Assembly (NCBI GenBank): GCA_943913645.1
Contig: CALTYZ010000013.1
Location: 1 to 64,000, forward strand
Length of the DNA: 64,000 bases
Source: an uncultured Corynebacterium sp.
GTDB taxonomy: Bacteria > Actinomycetota > Actinomycetes > Mycobacteriales > Mycobacteriaceae
Direction: 5' to 3'
Positions within the stretch are counted from its first letter, which is position 1. Every line of letters starts with the position of its first letter. The translations under genes were made by a program, and so were the position numbers. Below are positions 34,458 to 42,975 of this stretch, in pieces. The notes under the pieces were generated by a model. It searched no databases. It was given only the letters and a program-made list of their open reading frames with translations, and was not told the DNA's origin.

Positions 34458-35552
34458 ATGGCGCGTGCACCAATGGGCGCCGTGTTGCCCGATTTTCCGT
34501 GGGACACCATCGCCGATGTGAAGGCAACCGCAGCAGCGCATCCAGGTGGACTCATCGACTTGTCGGTGGGCACCCCAGTCGACCCGGTCGCCCCCGCGAT
34601 CCAACTCGCGCTTGCAGAGCACGCCGACGAGCCCGGATATCCTCAGACGATGGGGTCGCCGCAGTTGCGGCAAGCCCTGGTTGCGGCCACGCAGCGGCGC
34701 TTCGGTGCTGCCAGTGTGCACGAGCGCTGCGTGCTGCCGGTTATTGGCACAAAAGAGGCAATCGCCTGGCTGCCAACCGTGCTCGGAATGCGTGGGTCTA
34801 CCGTTGTGATCCCTGAAGTGGCCTACCCGACGTATGAGGTGGGCGCGCTTATCGCCGGTGCGACAGTTGTGCGTTCGGATGCGCCGGTTGATGGCGCCGA
34901 TCTGGTCTTTCTCAACTCCCCGTCGAACCCGACGGGTCGGGTGCTGAATGCTGCTGACTTGAAGCGTTGGGTGGACTATTCCCGCGACACTGGCGCGATC
35001 ATCGCCTCAGATGAGTGCTACATGTACCTCGGTTGGTCGCAGCAAGGTGTTTCGATTCTTGACCCAGAGGTCACCGGCGGTGACAACACGGGACTTTTAG
35101 CGATCCACTCGCTGTCGAAAACGTCCAACCTGGCTTCCTACCGCGCGGGATGGATCGCGGGCGATGAGCAACTCGTTCAAGAGCTCTTGCTCGTGCGCAA
35201 GCACGCCGGATTAATGGTTCCTGGCCCTATCCAGCATGCGATGGTTGCAGCGCTGAGTGATGATGCGCATGAGCAAATCCAAAAAGCGCTCTACGCTAAC
35301 CGCCGGGTAGTGCTGCTCAAAGCGCTTACAGAAGCCGGTTTCAGTATCGATCATTCAGAAGCGGGACTTTACCTCTGGGCGCGACGTGAGGGCTTAGATG
35401 GGCGAGGCAGCCTTGACTGGCTGGCAGAGCGAGGAATTCTGGCCGCCCCGGGCGATTTCTACGGCCCAGCAGGAGCGGGACACGTCCGTGTCGGGTTGAC
35501 CGCAACCGATGATCGCGTCGCGGAGGCCGCGCGGCGTATCACCGCCCAATGA
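34458..35552 (+). CDS. dapC: N-succinyldiaminopimelate aminotransferase DapC
   Basis: A 364-residue class-I aminotransferase. SLSKTSNLASYRAGWIAGD contains the PLP-lysine (SLSK), NSPSNPTGRVL is the conserved N-P-T-G cofactor-contacting loop, DECYMYLGW has the ring-binding Asp-Tyr pair, and the C-terminal HVRVGLTATDD supplies the carboxylate-binding Arg. DapC converts N-succinyl-2-amino-6-oxopimelate to N-succinyl-diaminopimelate with glutamate. The fdxC-dapC order and the dapD/dapE genes 1-5 kb downstream identify it. Its stop overlaps the start of gtrA. Confidence 0.93.
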   Translation: MARAPMGAVLPDFPWDTIADVKATAAAHPGGLIDLSVGTPVDPVAPAIQLALAEHADEPGYPQTMGSPQLRQALVAATQRRFGAASVHERCVLPVIGTKEAIAWLPTVLGMRGSTVVIPEVAYPTYEVGALIAGATVVRSDAPVDGADLVFLNSPSNPTGRVLNAADLKRWVDYSRDTGAIIASDECYMYLGWSQQGVSILDPEVTGGDNTGLLAIHSLSKTSNLASYRAGWIAGDEQLVQELLLVRKHAGLMVPGPIQHAMVAALSDDAHEQIQKALYANRRVVLLKALTEAGFSIDHSEAGLYLWARREGLDGRGSLDWLAERGILAAPGDFYGPAGAGHVRVGLTATDDRVAEAARRITAQ

Positions 35553-36106
35553 CCTCGCACCCTACACACCGTGCCCACCGGCTTGTTGCGGGGGCACAGC
35601 AGTTCCTCAAATTCGGTGTTGTTGGCGGCTCTGGAGTGCTGGTGAATCTGGCAGCTTTCTACCTGGCGAAGAAACTGCTGGACTCCGGCATTGGTATCCA
35701 CGAGTCAGACGTGTTTTTCAACCTGTTCGGTACCCGTTTCAACGTTCGCTGGTACCACGTGCTGTCCTCAATCGCGTTTGTTGTCGCGAACACGTGGAAC
35801 TATCAACTCAACCGGTCCTGGACGTTTCGTGGGGTGAACACGAGGTCCTGGATGCGCGGCTACATTCCGTTCCTGGCCACCGGGCTGATCGCCTTTGTGG
35901 TGTCGCTGACCTGCATGACGTTGCTGATGAACCCAGTATCACCGGTGGGGCTTCCAAGCGACGTGTTCGACGACTCGTCTGGATTCCGCACCAAGTCGTA
36001 CTGGGCTCAGGCGATTTCAACACTGGTGGCGATGCCGGTGAATTTCGGTATCAACAAAGTGTGGACCTTCGGCAGACCGAAGGTCGTGCCGGTCACCGCC
36101 GAATAA
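35549..36106 (+). CDS. GtrA family membrane protein
   Basis: A 185-residue protein with four predicted helices and the GtrA pattern: FLKFGVVGGSGVLVNLAAFYLA at the start, VANTWNYQLNRSWTF in the middle and AMPVNFGINKVWTF at the end. GtrA proteins flip lipid-linked sugars or help cell-surface polysaccharide synthesis. The start ATG overlaps the dapC stop by 4 bp. It converges with dapD across 27 bp. The sugar substrate is unknown; arabinogalactan precursors are a reasonable guess only. Confidence 0.85.
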   Translation: MTSHPTHRAHRLVAGAQQFLKFGVVGGSGVLVNLAAFYLAKKLLDSGIGIHESDVFFNLFGTRFNVRWYHVLSSIAFVVANTWNYQLNRSWTFRGVNTRSWMRGYIPFLATGLIAFVVSLTCMTLLMNPVSPVGLPSDVFDDSSGFRTKSYWAQAISTLVAMPVNFGINKVWTFGRPKVVPVTAE

Positions 36107-36133
36107 ACTCACGCAACCTACAAAGACCAGCAG

Positions 36134-37132
36134 TTAGTTGGCGTGGAGCGCCTCGTTGAGCTCAATACCCTTGGCCGGAACAACCTCGATGGCGCCGGTA
36201 AGCGAGTTGCGCCGGAACTGCAGCCCGTTCTTTCCTGACAGCTCAAGGGCTTTGACAGTGGCCCCCGCGTCGTAGCCTAAGGCGTCTGCGACCACATCGG
36301 TCACCACAACCTTGGAGCTGGCGGTGACATACAAACCAGCCTCGACGATGCAGTCGTCCCCAAGAGAAATACCAACACCGGCGTTCGCTCCGAGCAGGCA
36401 CCGTTCGCCGAGGGAAATGGTCTCCTTACCACCACCAGAGAGCGTGCCCATGATCGATGCACCGCCGCCAATGTCCGTGCCGTCTCCAACAACCACGCCA
36501 GCGGAGATGCGGCCCTCAACCATGGATGCGCCGAGGGTGCCTGCGTTGAAGTTCACAAACCCTTCGTGCATGACCGTTGTGCCCTCCGCAAGGTGCGCGC
36601 CTAGGCGGACCCGATCAGCGTCACCGATGCGCACACCAGAAGGAACAACGTAATCAACCATGCGGGGGAACTTGTCCACGGAAAAGACAACCACCGGGCC
36701 TTTGGCACTGAGGCGCCCACGAGTCATTTGGAAATCAGTAACAGCACACGGGCCGTAGTTGGTCCACACAACGTTGGCCAGCAGACCGAACACCCCATCC
36801 ATGTTCGCGCCATGGGGAGGGATCAGCCGGTGGGAGAGGAGGTGGAGGCGCAGGTAGACATCGTATGTGTCGGTCGCAGGCTGGCCGAGATCGGCGATAG
36901 TGGTCTCTACCGGAACACGAGCCACCCCCCGGTCCTCGTCCGGGCCGGCAAGGTGCGCAAAGCGCTCATCAACTTCCTCCAGGCGTTTGGTTCCGGTCTC
37001 GAGGGCGGTGCCGGGCGAGGCCGCGGCAGTCAGAGTTGGTGCTGGATACCAGACATCAAGCACAGTTCCATCGTGCGTCACAGTGGCGAGGCCGCGGGCG
37101 GATGCAGAAGTGGTGGAGGTGGGAGAACTCAT
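36134..37132 (-). CDS. dapD: Tetrahydrodipicolinate N-succinyltransferase DapD
   Basis: A 332-residue left-handed beta-helix enzyme of the actinobacterial DapD type. EGFVNFNAGTLGASMVEGRISAG and GGGASIMGTLSGGGKETIS contain the catalytic Glu (in VEGRIS) and the glycine loop; VEAGLYVTASSKV and NEALHAN at the end match. It transfers succinyl from succinyl-CoA to tetrahydrodipicolinate, the first committed step of the succinylase route to diaminopimelate and lysine. The ATG at 37132 was chosen because upstream codons have no similarity. Second permease gene lies 22 bp upstream, suggesting one minus-strand unit. Confidence 0.95.
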   Translation of the reverse strand: MSSPTSTTSASARGLATVTHDGTVLDVWYPAPTLTAAASPGTALETGTKRLEEVDERFAHLAGPDEDRGVARVPVETTIADLGQPATDTYDVYLRLHLLSHRLIPPHGANMDGVFGLLANVVWTNYGPCAVTDFQMTRGRLSAKGPVVVFSVDKFPRMVDYVVPSGVRIGDADRVRLGAHLAEGTTVMHEGFVNFNAGTLGASMVEGRISAGVVVGDGTDIGGGASIMGTLSGGGKETISLGERCLLGANAGVGISLGDDCIVEAGLYVTASSKVVVTDVVADALGYDAGATVKALELSGKNGLQFRRNSLTGAIEVVPAKGIELNEALHAN

Positions 37133-37154
37133 GCCAGCCACCTTAGAGCATTGC

Positions 37155-38534
37155 CTAGGCACCGGCACGCTCTGTGACCGAGGTGGCAGAGCGGTTTCGG
37201 GTCAACAACGATAGCCCGATCAAAACGGCCGCAAGAATAGTCACGGAGATGATCTGGGAGCGGGCTGAGGCGTCGAAAAGCATCAGCACGACGAGCCCGC
37301 ACAAGGCAGCCAGGGTGAGCCACGGCACCCACCTTGAACCTGTTGCCTGCACCGCTGAATGCCCAAGCTGGGGCTTGAGTTTGATGTAGCTCAGGGTGAT
37401 CATGATCCAGGTGACAATGAGGCAGCCACCCGTCGCGCTCATGATGAAATCGATCATCCCCGGCGGGTTCCACCACTGCAGACCGACGGCCACAAAGGCG
37501 AAGAACACGGAGACCAATACGGAGTTAATAGGCGCGGCATTAGCGTTGGTGGCCGCCATCCAGCGTGGCGCATCCCCCTCGAGTGCTTGCTGGTAGGCAA
37601 GCCGGGAGCTGCCGTAGATCTGCGCATTGAACGCAGACAGCAGCGCAAGCACGATCACTGCCTCCATGAAACCGGCGGCGCCGGGCAGGTTCGCCATTGT
37701 GAGCACTTGGGTGAAAGGAGAGTCAGCGGCAGTGTCGGCTGCATCGATCTGCGCGTACGGCAGCAGCAAAATGATGACGATGACCGAACCAACGTAGAAC
37801 ACCGCGATGCGCCAGATGATGGAGTTGACTGCGGATTTGACGGACTGGGCTGGATTTTCAGACTCGGCCGCGGCAATGGTCACCACTTCAATCCCCCCGA
37901 ACGCGAATGCGACAGCGAGCAGTCCTGCGGCTATTCCCGTGATGCCATTTGGTGCGAATCCGCTCTCGCGAACGTTGGCGAAACCGACAAAATCGTGTTG
38001 TGGCAACACTCCGAGCCACAGCAGCACGCCAATGATCAGAAACCCGATGATGACGACGATTTTGATCATGGCAAACCAGTACTCAAATTCGCCGAAGCCT
38101 TTGACCTGAACCAGATTCACGGCTGTGAGGATCGACACCACGACAAGAGCAGGGATCCATGGAGCAACACCGAACCAGCTAGCCATGATGGCGGACGCGC
38201 CGGTGATTTCTGCCCCGCACGCCATGATGAGCAAAAACCAGTGAATCCAGCCCAAAAGGAAACCTGCCCAGTGGCCGAATGCCTGGCGGCCGTAGGTAGC
38301 GAAGGCACCTGAGGAAGGCCGGGCGGCTGCCATCTCGCCGAGCATCCGCATGACGGAAACGACAATGGCTCCGGCGATGACATAGGCGACCAGGATGGCA
38401 GGCCCGGCCGCACGGATGCCCACACCAACCCCCAGAAACAGCCCCGCGCCCACGGCGGTGCCAAGGCCCATGAGGGTGAGGTGGCGCAATTTGAGGCCGC
38501 TGCCAAGTTGTGAGGCGTGATCGTGTGTGCTCAT
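37155..38534 (-). CDS. APC family amino-acid permease (first of tandem pair)
   Basis: A 459-residue transporter with twelve predicted helices. The start LKLRHLTLMGLGTAVGAGLFLGVGVGIRAAGPAILVAYVIAG is the consensus helix-1/2 signature of amino-acid permeases (GABA/aromatic/histidine group). The ATG overlaps the TGA of the preceding paralogue. The location next to dapD suggests movement of lysine or another amino acid, as neighbours would co-regulate. Substrate cannot be read from the sequence. Confidence 0.88.
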   Translation of the reverse strand: MSTHDHASQLGSGLKLRHLTLMGLGTAVGAGLFLGVGVGIRAAGPAILVAYVIAGAIVVSVMRMLGEMAAARPSSGAFATYGRQAFGHWAGFLLGWIHWFLLIMACGAEITGASAIMASWFGVAPWIPALVVVSILTAVNLVQVKGFGEFEYWFAMIKIVVIIGFLIIGVLLWLGVLPQHDFVGFANVRESGFAPNGITGIAAGLLAVAFAFGGIEVVTIAAAESENPAQSVKSAVNSIIWRIAVFYVGSVIVIILLLPYAQIDAADTAADSPFTQVLTMANLPGAAGFMEAVIVLALLSAFNAQIYGSSRLAYQQALEGDAPRWMAATNANAAPINSVLVSVFFAFVAVGLQWWNPPGMIDFIMSATGGCLIVTWIMITLSYIKLKPQLGHSAVQATGSRWVPWLTLAALCGLVVLMLFDASARSQIISVTILAAVLIGLSLLTRNRSATSVTERAGA

Positions 38535-39973
38535 TGGGGTGTCCTCTCTATGGCGGTGTGGGTATTCGCTGATGTGGTGACCCGGGTCCACAGGACGCCT
38601 GACAACGCAATGACGCCGACGACGACAGTGACGGCAAGGACCTGGAAGCGACCATCCGGGTTAGTGAGCATAAGCACAATAAGACCCGCAATGAGCACGA
38701 TCGTTGCCCACGGCAGCGCATTTGGTGCCCACATGCGTACTTGCGTGATCTCGCCGGTGGCGACAAGCTGCGGGTGGAGTTTGATAAATGACAGTGCGAT
38801 CGCTAGCCACACAACGACCAGGCAACCGCCGACGGCGTTCAGGAGAAATGCGAGCAGACCAGGCGGATTCCAGTACTGCAACCCAACTGCCGCCAGACCG
38901 AAAACCACGGAGACAATCACAGCGCGCATGGGAACACCACGAGTGTCGGTGGTTGCAAACGTGCGCGGTGCGTCACCACGCGTCGCCAAGGAGTGCAGGA
39001 AGCGCGATGAGCCGTAGATCTGCGTATTGCAGGCAGACAGCAGCGCCACCACAATGACTGCCTCCATGATCCCAACCGCGCCGGGGATGTTCGCAAGCCG
39101 TAACACGGCGGTGAACGGGGACTCAGAGGCATCACTAGCTCCGCCAATTTGGTCAAACGGCAGGAGCAGCACAATGAGTAAGACGGAGCCGATGTAGAAG
39201 ACGCTGATGCGCCAAATAATGGTGCGAATGGCTGAGTGCACTGCTACCTCGGGGTCTTCCGATTCCGCGGCGGCAATCGTGACCAGTTCGATGCCACCGA
39301 ACGCGAACGCGACCGCGAGCAGCGCGGTGGCCACGCCACCCCACCCGTTGGGCATGAACCCAACGTCGGCGACGTTGTGCATGCCCACGAAGCTCGTACC
39401 TGGCAGCACACCGAGCCACAATAAGACCCCCAGGATCAAAAACGCGACGATGACGAGAACTTTAATGAGGGCGAACCAGAACTCGAATTCGCCATAGTTT
39501 TTCACTGCTGCGAAGTTGATCAGGGTGAAGATCACAATGGCAAGCAGTGCGGGGATCCACGGTGACACACTGAACCAGGCGGCGATGATGGCAGATGCAC
39601 CGGTGATCTCTACTGCCATGATCATGATCATCATGAACCAGTACAGCCAGCCAATCGTGAACCCGGCCCACGGCCCGAACGCCTGCTCGGCGTAGGTGGA
39701 AAATGCCCCTGATGAGGGTCGGGCGGCCACCATTTCTGCAAGCATCTGCATGATGTAGACCGTGATCAAGCCAGCAATGAGGTAGGCCACCAACACTGCC
39801 GGCCCAGCAGCTGAGATGCCGACACCGGTGCCTAAAAAGAGGCCAGCGCCGATGGCTGACCCTAACCCCATCATGGTGAGGTGCCGGGTTTTCAGCCCGC
39901 GGCCTAAAGCCGTCTGTGCACTCGCCTCGCCGCGGGGTGGGGGTGTGCGATCAGCAGGGGCGGAGAAAGACAT
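38531..39973 (-). CDS. APC family amino-acid permease (second of tandem pair)
   Basis: A 480-residue transporter very similar to its downstream neighbour: RHLTMMGLGSAIGAGLFLGTGVGISAAGPAVLVAYLIAG, EMVAARPSSGAFSTYAEQAFG and ALLAVAFAFGGIELVTIAAAES all recur there. A 25-residue Pro/Ala-rich N-terminal extension is specific to this copy. The pair overlap by 4 bp (ATGA) and arose by duplication. A DapD paralogue precedes it by 37 bp. Substrate is unknown. Confidence 0.88.
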   Translation of the reverse strand: MSFSAPADRTPPPRGEASAQTALGRGLKTRHLTMMGLGSAIGAGLFLGTGVGISAAGPAVLVAYLIAGLITVYIMQMLAEMVAARPSSGAFSTYAEQAFGPWAGFTIGWLYWFMMIMIMAVEITGASAIIAAWFSVSPWIPALLAIVIFTLINFAAVKNYGEFEFWFALIKVLVIVAFLILGVLLWLGVLPGTSFVGMHNVADVGFMPNGWGGVATALLAVAFAFGGIELVTIAAAESEDPEVAVHSAIRTIIWRISVFYIGSVLLIVLLLPFDQIGGASDASESPFTAVLRLANIPGAVGIMEAVIVVALLSACNTQIYGSSRFLHSLATRGDAPRTFATTDTRGVPMRAVIVSVVFGLAAVGLQYWNPPGLLAFLLNAVGGCLVVVWLAIALSFIKLHPQLVATGEITQVRMWAPNALPWATIVLIAGLIVLMLTNPDGRFQVLAVTVVVGVIALSGVLWTRVTTSANTHTAIERTPQ

Positions 39974-40010
39974 ACCGGTATGTTAAATGGGTGTGCGTGT
40001 CTGGACTGGG

Positions 40011-40946
40011 TTAGGCATTGGCTTCAGTGCGCAATTTGACCACGGGTAAATTCGCGGAAGGGTCATTTTGGATCACCACGTTGTCTGCTCCTGCGATGTC
40101 GCGGGCATATATTTGCTGATCTGTTCGCGCGTCGTAGAGCGCCGAGCCTGGCTCCAGCATCACCCCAATGCCCAGCTCGCAGTTCTCGCCTAGGTCTACC
40201 CCGATCACCCCAGATGAGGGCCGCAGCACACTGTTGCGCCCAATCTGCAGGGGGGTGCGGTTGTGCCGGTCGTCTGCTTCGGCCATGAGCACTGCTGAAA
40301 GCCCAACATGTGTCCCTTCCCCAAGAACGACGGAGGACGAGAGTCGGCCTTCAATTCGGGCTGGCCCAAGCGAGCCTGCGTTGTATGAGACGTAGCCTTC
40401 GCGCTCAACCATGGTGCCGGGGGCAAGGTAGGCACCGAGGCGCACGCGCGCGGCTTCAGCAATGGTGACCCCTGATGGGACGACGTAGTCAACCATGCGG
40501 GGCAGTCGCCCGAGGCTCCACACCTGGATCGTGCCGCGCGAGCGCAGGTTGGTGCGGATGTACTCGAAATCGTCAGGCAGACATGGGCCTTTGCTTGTCC
40601 ACACCACCGGGACGAGGTGTTCGAGGCAATCCGTCATGTTGATTTCCATCGGACGTACCAGCCGGTGGGAAAGCAGGTGGAGGCGAAGGTAGACGTCGTG
40701 TGCATCAATTGGCGGTTGGCTTAAGTCTGCAATCGTTGTCCGGACCGGCACGAGTTCGACGAGGCGATCGCGGTCCATGCCGATGAGGTTGAGGAAGCGG
40801 TCGGATAACTCGCGTGCACTGACGCGCTCGGTGCCGGTTGCGCCCGGCTTAGCGTCGACAAGCGATGGGTTTGGAAACCATGTGTCTAGCACTGTTCCGT
40901 CAACGGCAATGTTGGCAATCCCCGTACCTTGCGCTCCCTGCGGCAT
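40011..40946 (-). CDS. Divergent DapD paralogue (succinyltransferase-like)
   Basis: A 311-residue left-handed beta-helix protein clearly related to DapD, sharing VDYVVPSGV, LGAYLAPGTMVE, GYVSYNAGSLGPARIEGRLS with the catalytic-type Glu, and TTIADL-S-QPP with the VYLRLHLLSHRL segment. The glycine-rich loop of DapD is replaced by LMAEADDRHNRTPLQ, and the VEAGLYVT region is changed to GIGVMLEPGSALY. So the acyl-CoA or acceptor specificity is probably different. It is divergent from dapE by 43 bp and heads the permease operon. It could be a catalytic variant, a regulatory subunit or an enzyme for another acid. Confidence 0.82.
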   Translation of the reverse strand: MPQGAQGTGIANIAVDGTVLDTWFPNPSLVDAKPGATGTERVSARELSDRFLNLIGMDRDRLVELVPVRTTIADLSQPPIDAHDVYLRLHLLSHRLVRPMEINMTDCLEHLVPVVWTSKGPCLPDDFEYIRTNLRSRGTIQVWSLGRLPRMVDYVVPSGVTIAEAARVRLGAYLAPGTMVEREGYVSYNAGSLGPARIEGRLSSSVVLGEGTHVGLSAVLMAEADDRHNRTPLQIGRNSVLRPSSGVIGVDLGENCELGIGVMLEPGSALYDARTDQQIYARDIAGADNVVIQNDPSANLPVVKLRTEANA

Positions 40947-40989
40947 GGCCACATCATATCGGGCACCTCGGCCCGTAGGATGGATGGGC

Positions 40990-42096
40990 GTGACTGAGCT
41001 TTCGCTTTTCGACGACCCCGTCAACCTCACAGCCGCTCTCATCGACATCGAATCGCCTTCGCACCATGAAGGCCGCCTTGCCGATGCTGTTGAGGCTGCA
41101 CTACGCGGCCTTGCTGGGGTTGAAGTGATCCGCACTGGCAATACGGTGGTTGCGCGTACGCATTTCGGACGTGCCCAGCGGGTGGTGCTTGCCGGGCATG
41201 TGGATACGGTGCCGCTGGCAGACAACACTCCACATCACTTCGATGAGACCGGTGAGGTGCTGTTTGGCTGCGGTGCGGTTGACATGAAGTCTGGCCTGGC
41301 TTGCTATTTGCATGCGTTCGCCCAGATGGTGCAAGACGGCGGTGTGCGCAGCGCATTTGATCTGACATTGATCGCCTATGAGGGCGAAGAGGTAGCAACC
41401 AAATACAACGGGTTGTTTCACCTTGAACAAGACCACCCGGAGCTGCTTGCTGGCGATATTGCTCTGCTGGGGGAGCCGTCAGGTGGGATCATCGAGGCTG
41501 GTTGCCAAGGCACGATTCGTGTGTTTGTTGACGCCCATGGGGTGCGCGCGCACTCTGCCCGCAGCTGGCTTGGGCGCAACGCGGCGCATGAACTTGCCGG
41601 TGTGCTCACTCGGGTGGCGCAATATACCCCGCGCACAGTCACTATCGCCGGGTGCGAGTACCGCGAAGGGCTCAATGTGGTTGGGTTGGAAGGTTTCGTG
41701 GCAACCAACACCATCCCTGATTTTGCGCGGCTGATAATTAATTACCGCTTCGCTCCGGATCAGAGTCTGGAGCAGGCGAAAGCGCATTTGGAGGAGGTTC
41801 TTGCACTTGAAAGTGCACTTGAGCTGACGTACGACGACACCGCGTCAGGCGCGCTCCCCGGATTGGATGACCCGGTGGCGGCGAATTTGGTGAAAGTTGT
41901 GGGCGGGAAATTCCGTGCCAAGTTCGGATGGACGGATGTCTCCCGCTTCTCTAATCTTGGTGTTCCAGCTGTCAACTTCGGGCCCGGCGACCCGGGGTAT
42001 GCACACAAACAGGATGAGCAATGCCCCGTCGGGCAGATCCGCGATGTTGCACAACAGCTCCTCGAGTACTTGACGAGCTCCCAGGAAAGTGAGTGA
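40990..42096 (+). CDS. dapE: Succinyl-diaminopimelate desuccinylase DapE
   Basis: A 368-residue M20-family di-zinc hydrolase. Metal-binding and catalytic residues are visible: GHVDTVP (His, Asp), GCGAVDMKSG (bridging Asp), YEGEE (catalytic Glu and ligand), GEPSGG (Glu ligand) and the C-terminal AHKQDEQ (His). The reaction releases LL-diaminopimelate and succinate. GTG at 40990 is preferred, with AGGA 9 bp upstream; an ATG at 40984 is the alternative. It is divergent from the DapD paralogue and completes the pathway with dapC and dapD. Confidence 0.93.
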   Translation: MTELSLFDDPVNLTAALIDIESPSHHEGRLADAVEAALRGLAGVEVIRTGNTVVARTHFGRAQRVVLAGHVDTVPLADNTPHHFDETGEVLFGCGAVDMKSGLACYLHAFAQMVQDGGVRSAFDLTLIAYEGEEVATKYNGLFHLEQDHPELLAGDIALLGEPSGGIIEAGCQGTIRVFVDAHGVRAHSARSWLGRNAAHELAGVLTRVAQYTPRTVTIAGCEYREGLNVVGLEGFVATNTIPDFARLIINYRFAPDQSLEQAKAHLEEVLALESALELTYDDTASGALPGLDDPVAANLVKVVGGKFRAKFGWTDVSRFSNLGVPAVNFGPGDPGYAHKQDEQCPVGQIRDVAQQLLEYLTSSQESE

Positions 42097-42105
42097 CACC
42101 ACGCC

Positions 42106-42975
42106 ATGGCCCCACACATCAGGCCCCGGCCCGAACGCGACCGTACACTACGTGGGCCGATGATGGTCCGCAGCGAGCACGCACAGCAGCCAACCACGCA
42201 CGACCAGCGGCTGTTGGAGTCGCTGGGACACATAGATCATGACTGGAAACACGCCGACCCGTGGCGGGTTATGCGCATCCAGTCGGAGTTTGTAGCTGGG
42301 TTTGATGCGTTATCGGAGCTGCCGAAGGCGGTCACCGTTTTCGGCTCTGCCCGGCTTGGGGAGGGCACCGCCGAGTATGAGCAGGCCCGCGCAGTGGGAA
42401 AGGCGTTGACGCAGGCCGGGTACGCAGTCATCACTGGTGGTGGGCCTGGACTCATGGAAGGACCCAACCGGGGTGCGCACGAAGCGGATGGCATTTCTGT
42501 CGGACTGGGCATCGAATTGCCGTTTGAACAGGGGCTGAATGATTGGGTCGACTTGGGCCTGAACTTCAGGTACTTCTTCGCCCGGAAGACCATGTTTTTG
42601 AAGTATTCACAGGCGTTCATTTCGCTGCCTGGTGGGTTTGGCACGATGGACGAAGTCTTTGAGGTGCTGTGCATGGTGCAGACGGGGAAAGTGACGAACT
42701 TCCCGATCGTGCTCATCGGCACCGAGTTCTGGGGTGGCCTGGTGGAGTGGATCCGCAGCCAGCTGCTGCGCCGTGGGCTCATCTCACCTGGGGATGATGA
42801 GCTGTTCATCGTGACCGATTCGGTCGATGAGGCGGTTGAGCACATCGTGCGTGCACACCAGGTGATGACGGATGCACGTCTGCGCGGCGTGCAAGCCACC
42901 GGTGCGCCCGCAGCACAGGAGTGGAGTATTGACAGCATTACGGAGACAGACACTCTGGATAGCCCGGATGCCTAA
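42106..42975 (+). CDS. LOG family protein (TIGR00730 Rossmann fold)
   Basis: A 289-residue protein with both LOG hallmarks: ITGGGPGLMEGPNRGA and PGGFGTMDEVFEVL, the phosphate-binding loops of cytokinin riboside 5'-monophosphate phosphoribohydrolases. Bacterial LOGs hydrolyse nucleotide N-glycosidic bonds or are uncharacterised; the old name lysine decarboxylase is probably wrong. The first 30 residues are variable, so the true start might be the ATG at 42160. It ends inside the folP2 start region by 8 bp and matches the Rv1205-folP2 order in mycobacteria. Confidence 0.88.
   Translation: MAPHIRPRPERDRTLRGPMMVRSEHAQQPTTHDQRLLESLGHIDHDWKHADPWRVMRIQSEFVAGFDALSELPKAVTVFGSARLGEGTAEYEQARAVGKALTQAGYAVITGGGPGLMEGPNRGAHEADGISVGLGIELPFEQGLNDWVDLGLNFRYFFARKTMFLKYSQAFISLPGGFGTMDEVFEVLCMVQTGKVTNFPIVLIGTEFWGGLVEWIRSQLLRRGLISPGDDELFIVTDSVDEAVEHIVRAHQVMTDARLRGVQATGAPAAQEWSIDSITETDTLDSPDA

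Noticed and set aside
37359..38312. A 317-residue plus-strand frame opposite the permease
   Set aside because: The composition (His, Asp, Gln, Cys-rich) is the usual complement of membrane helices; the permease is supported by clear motifs.
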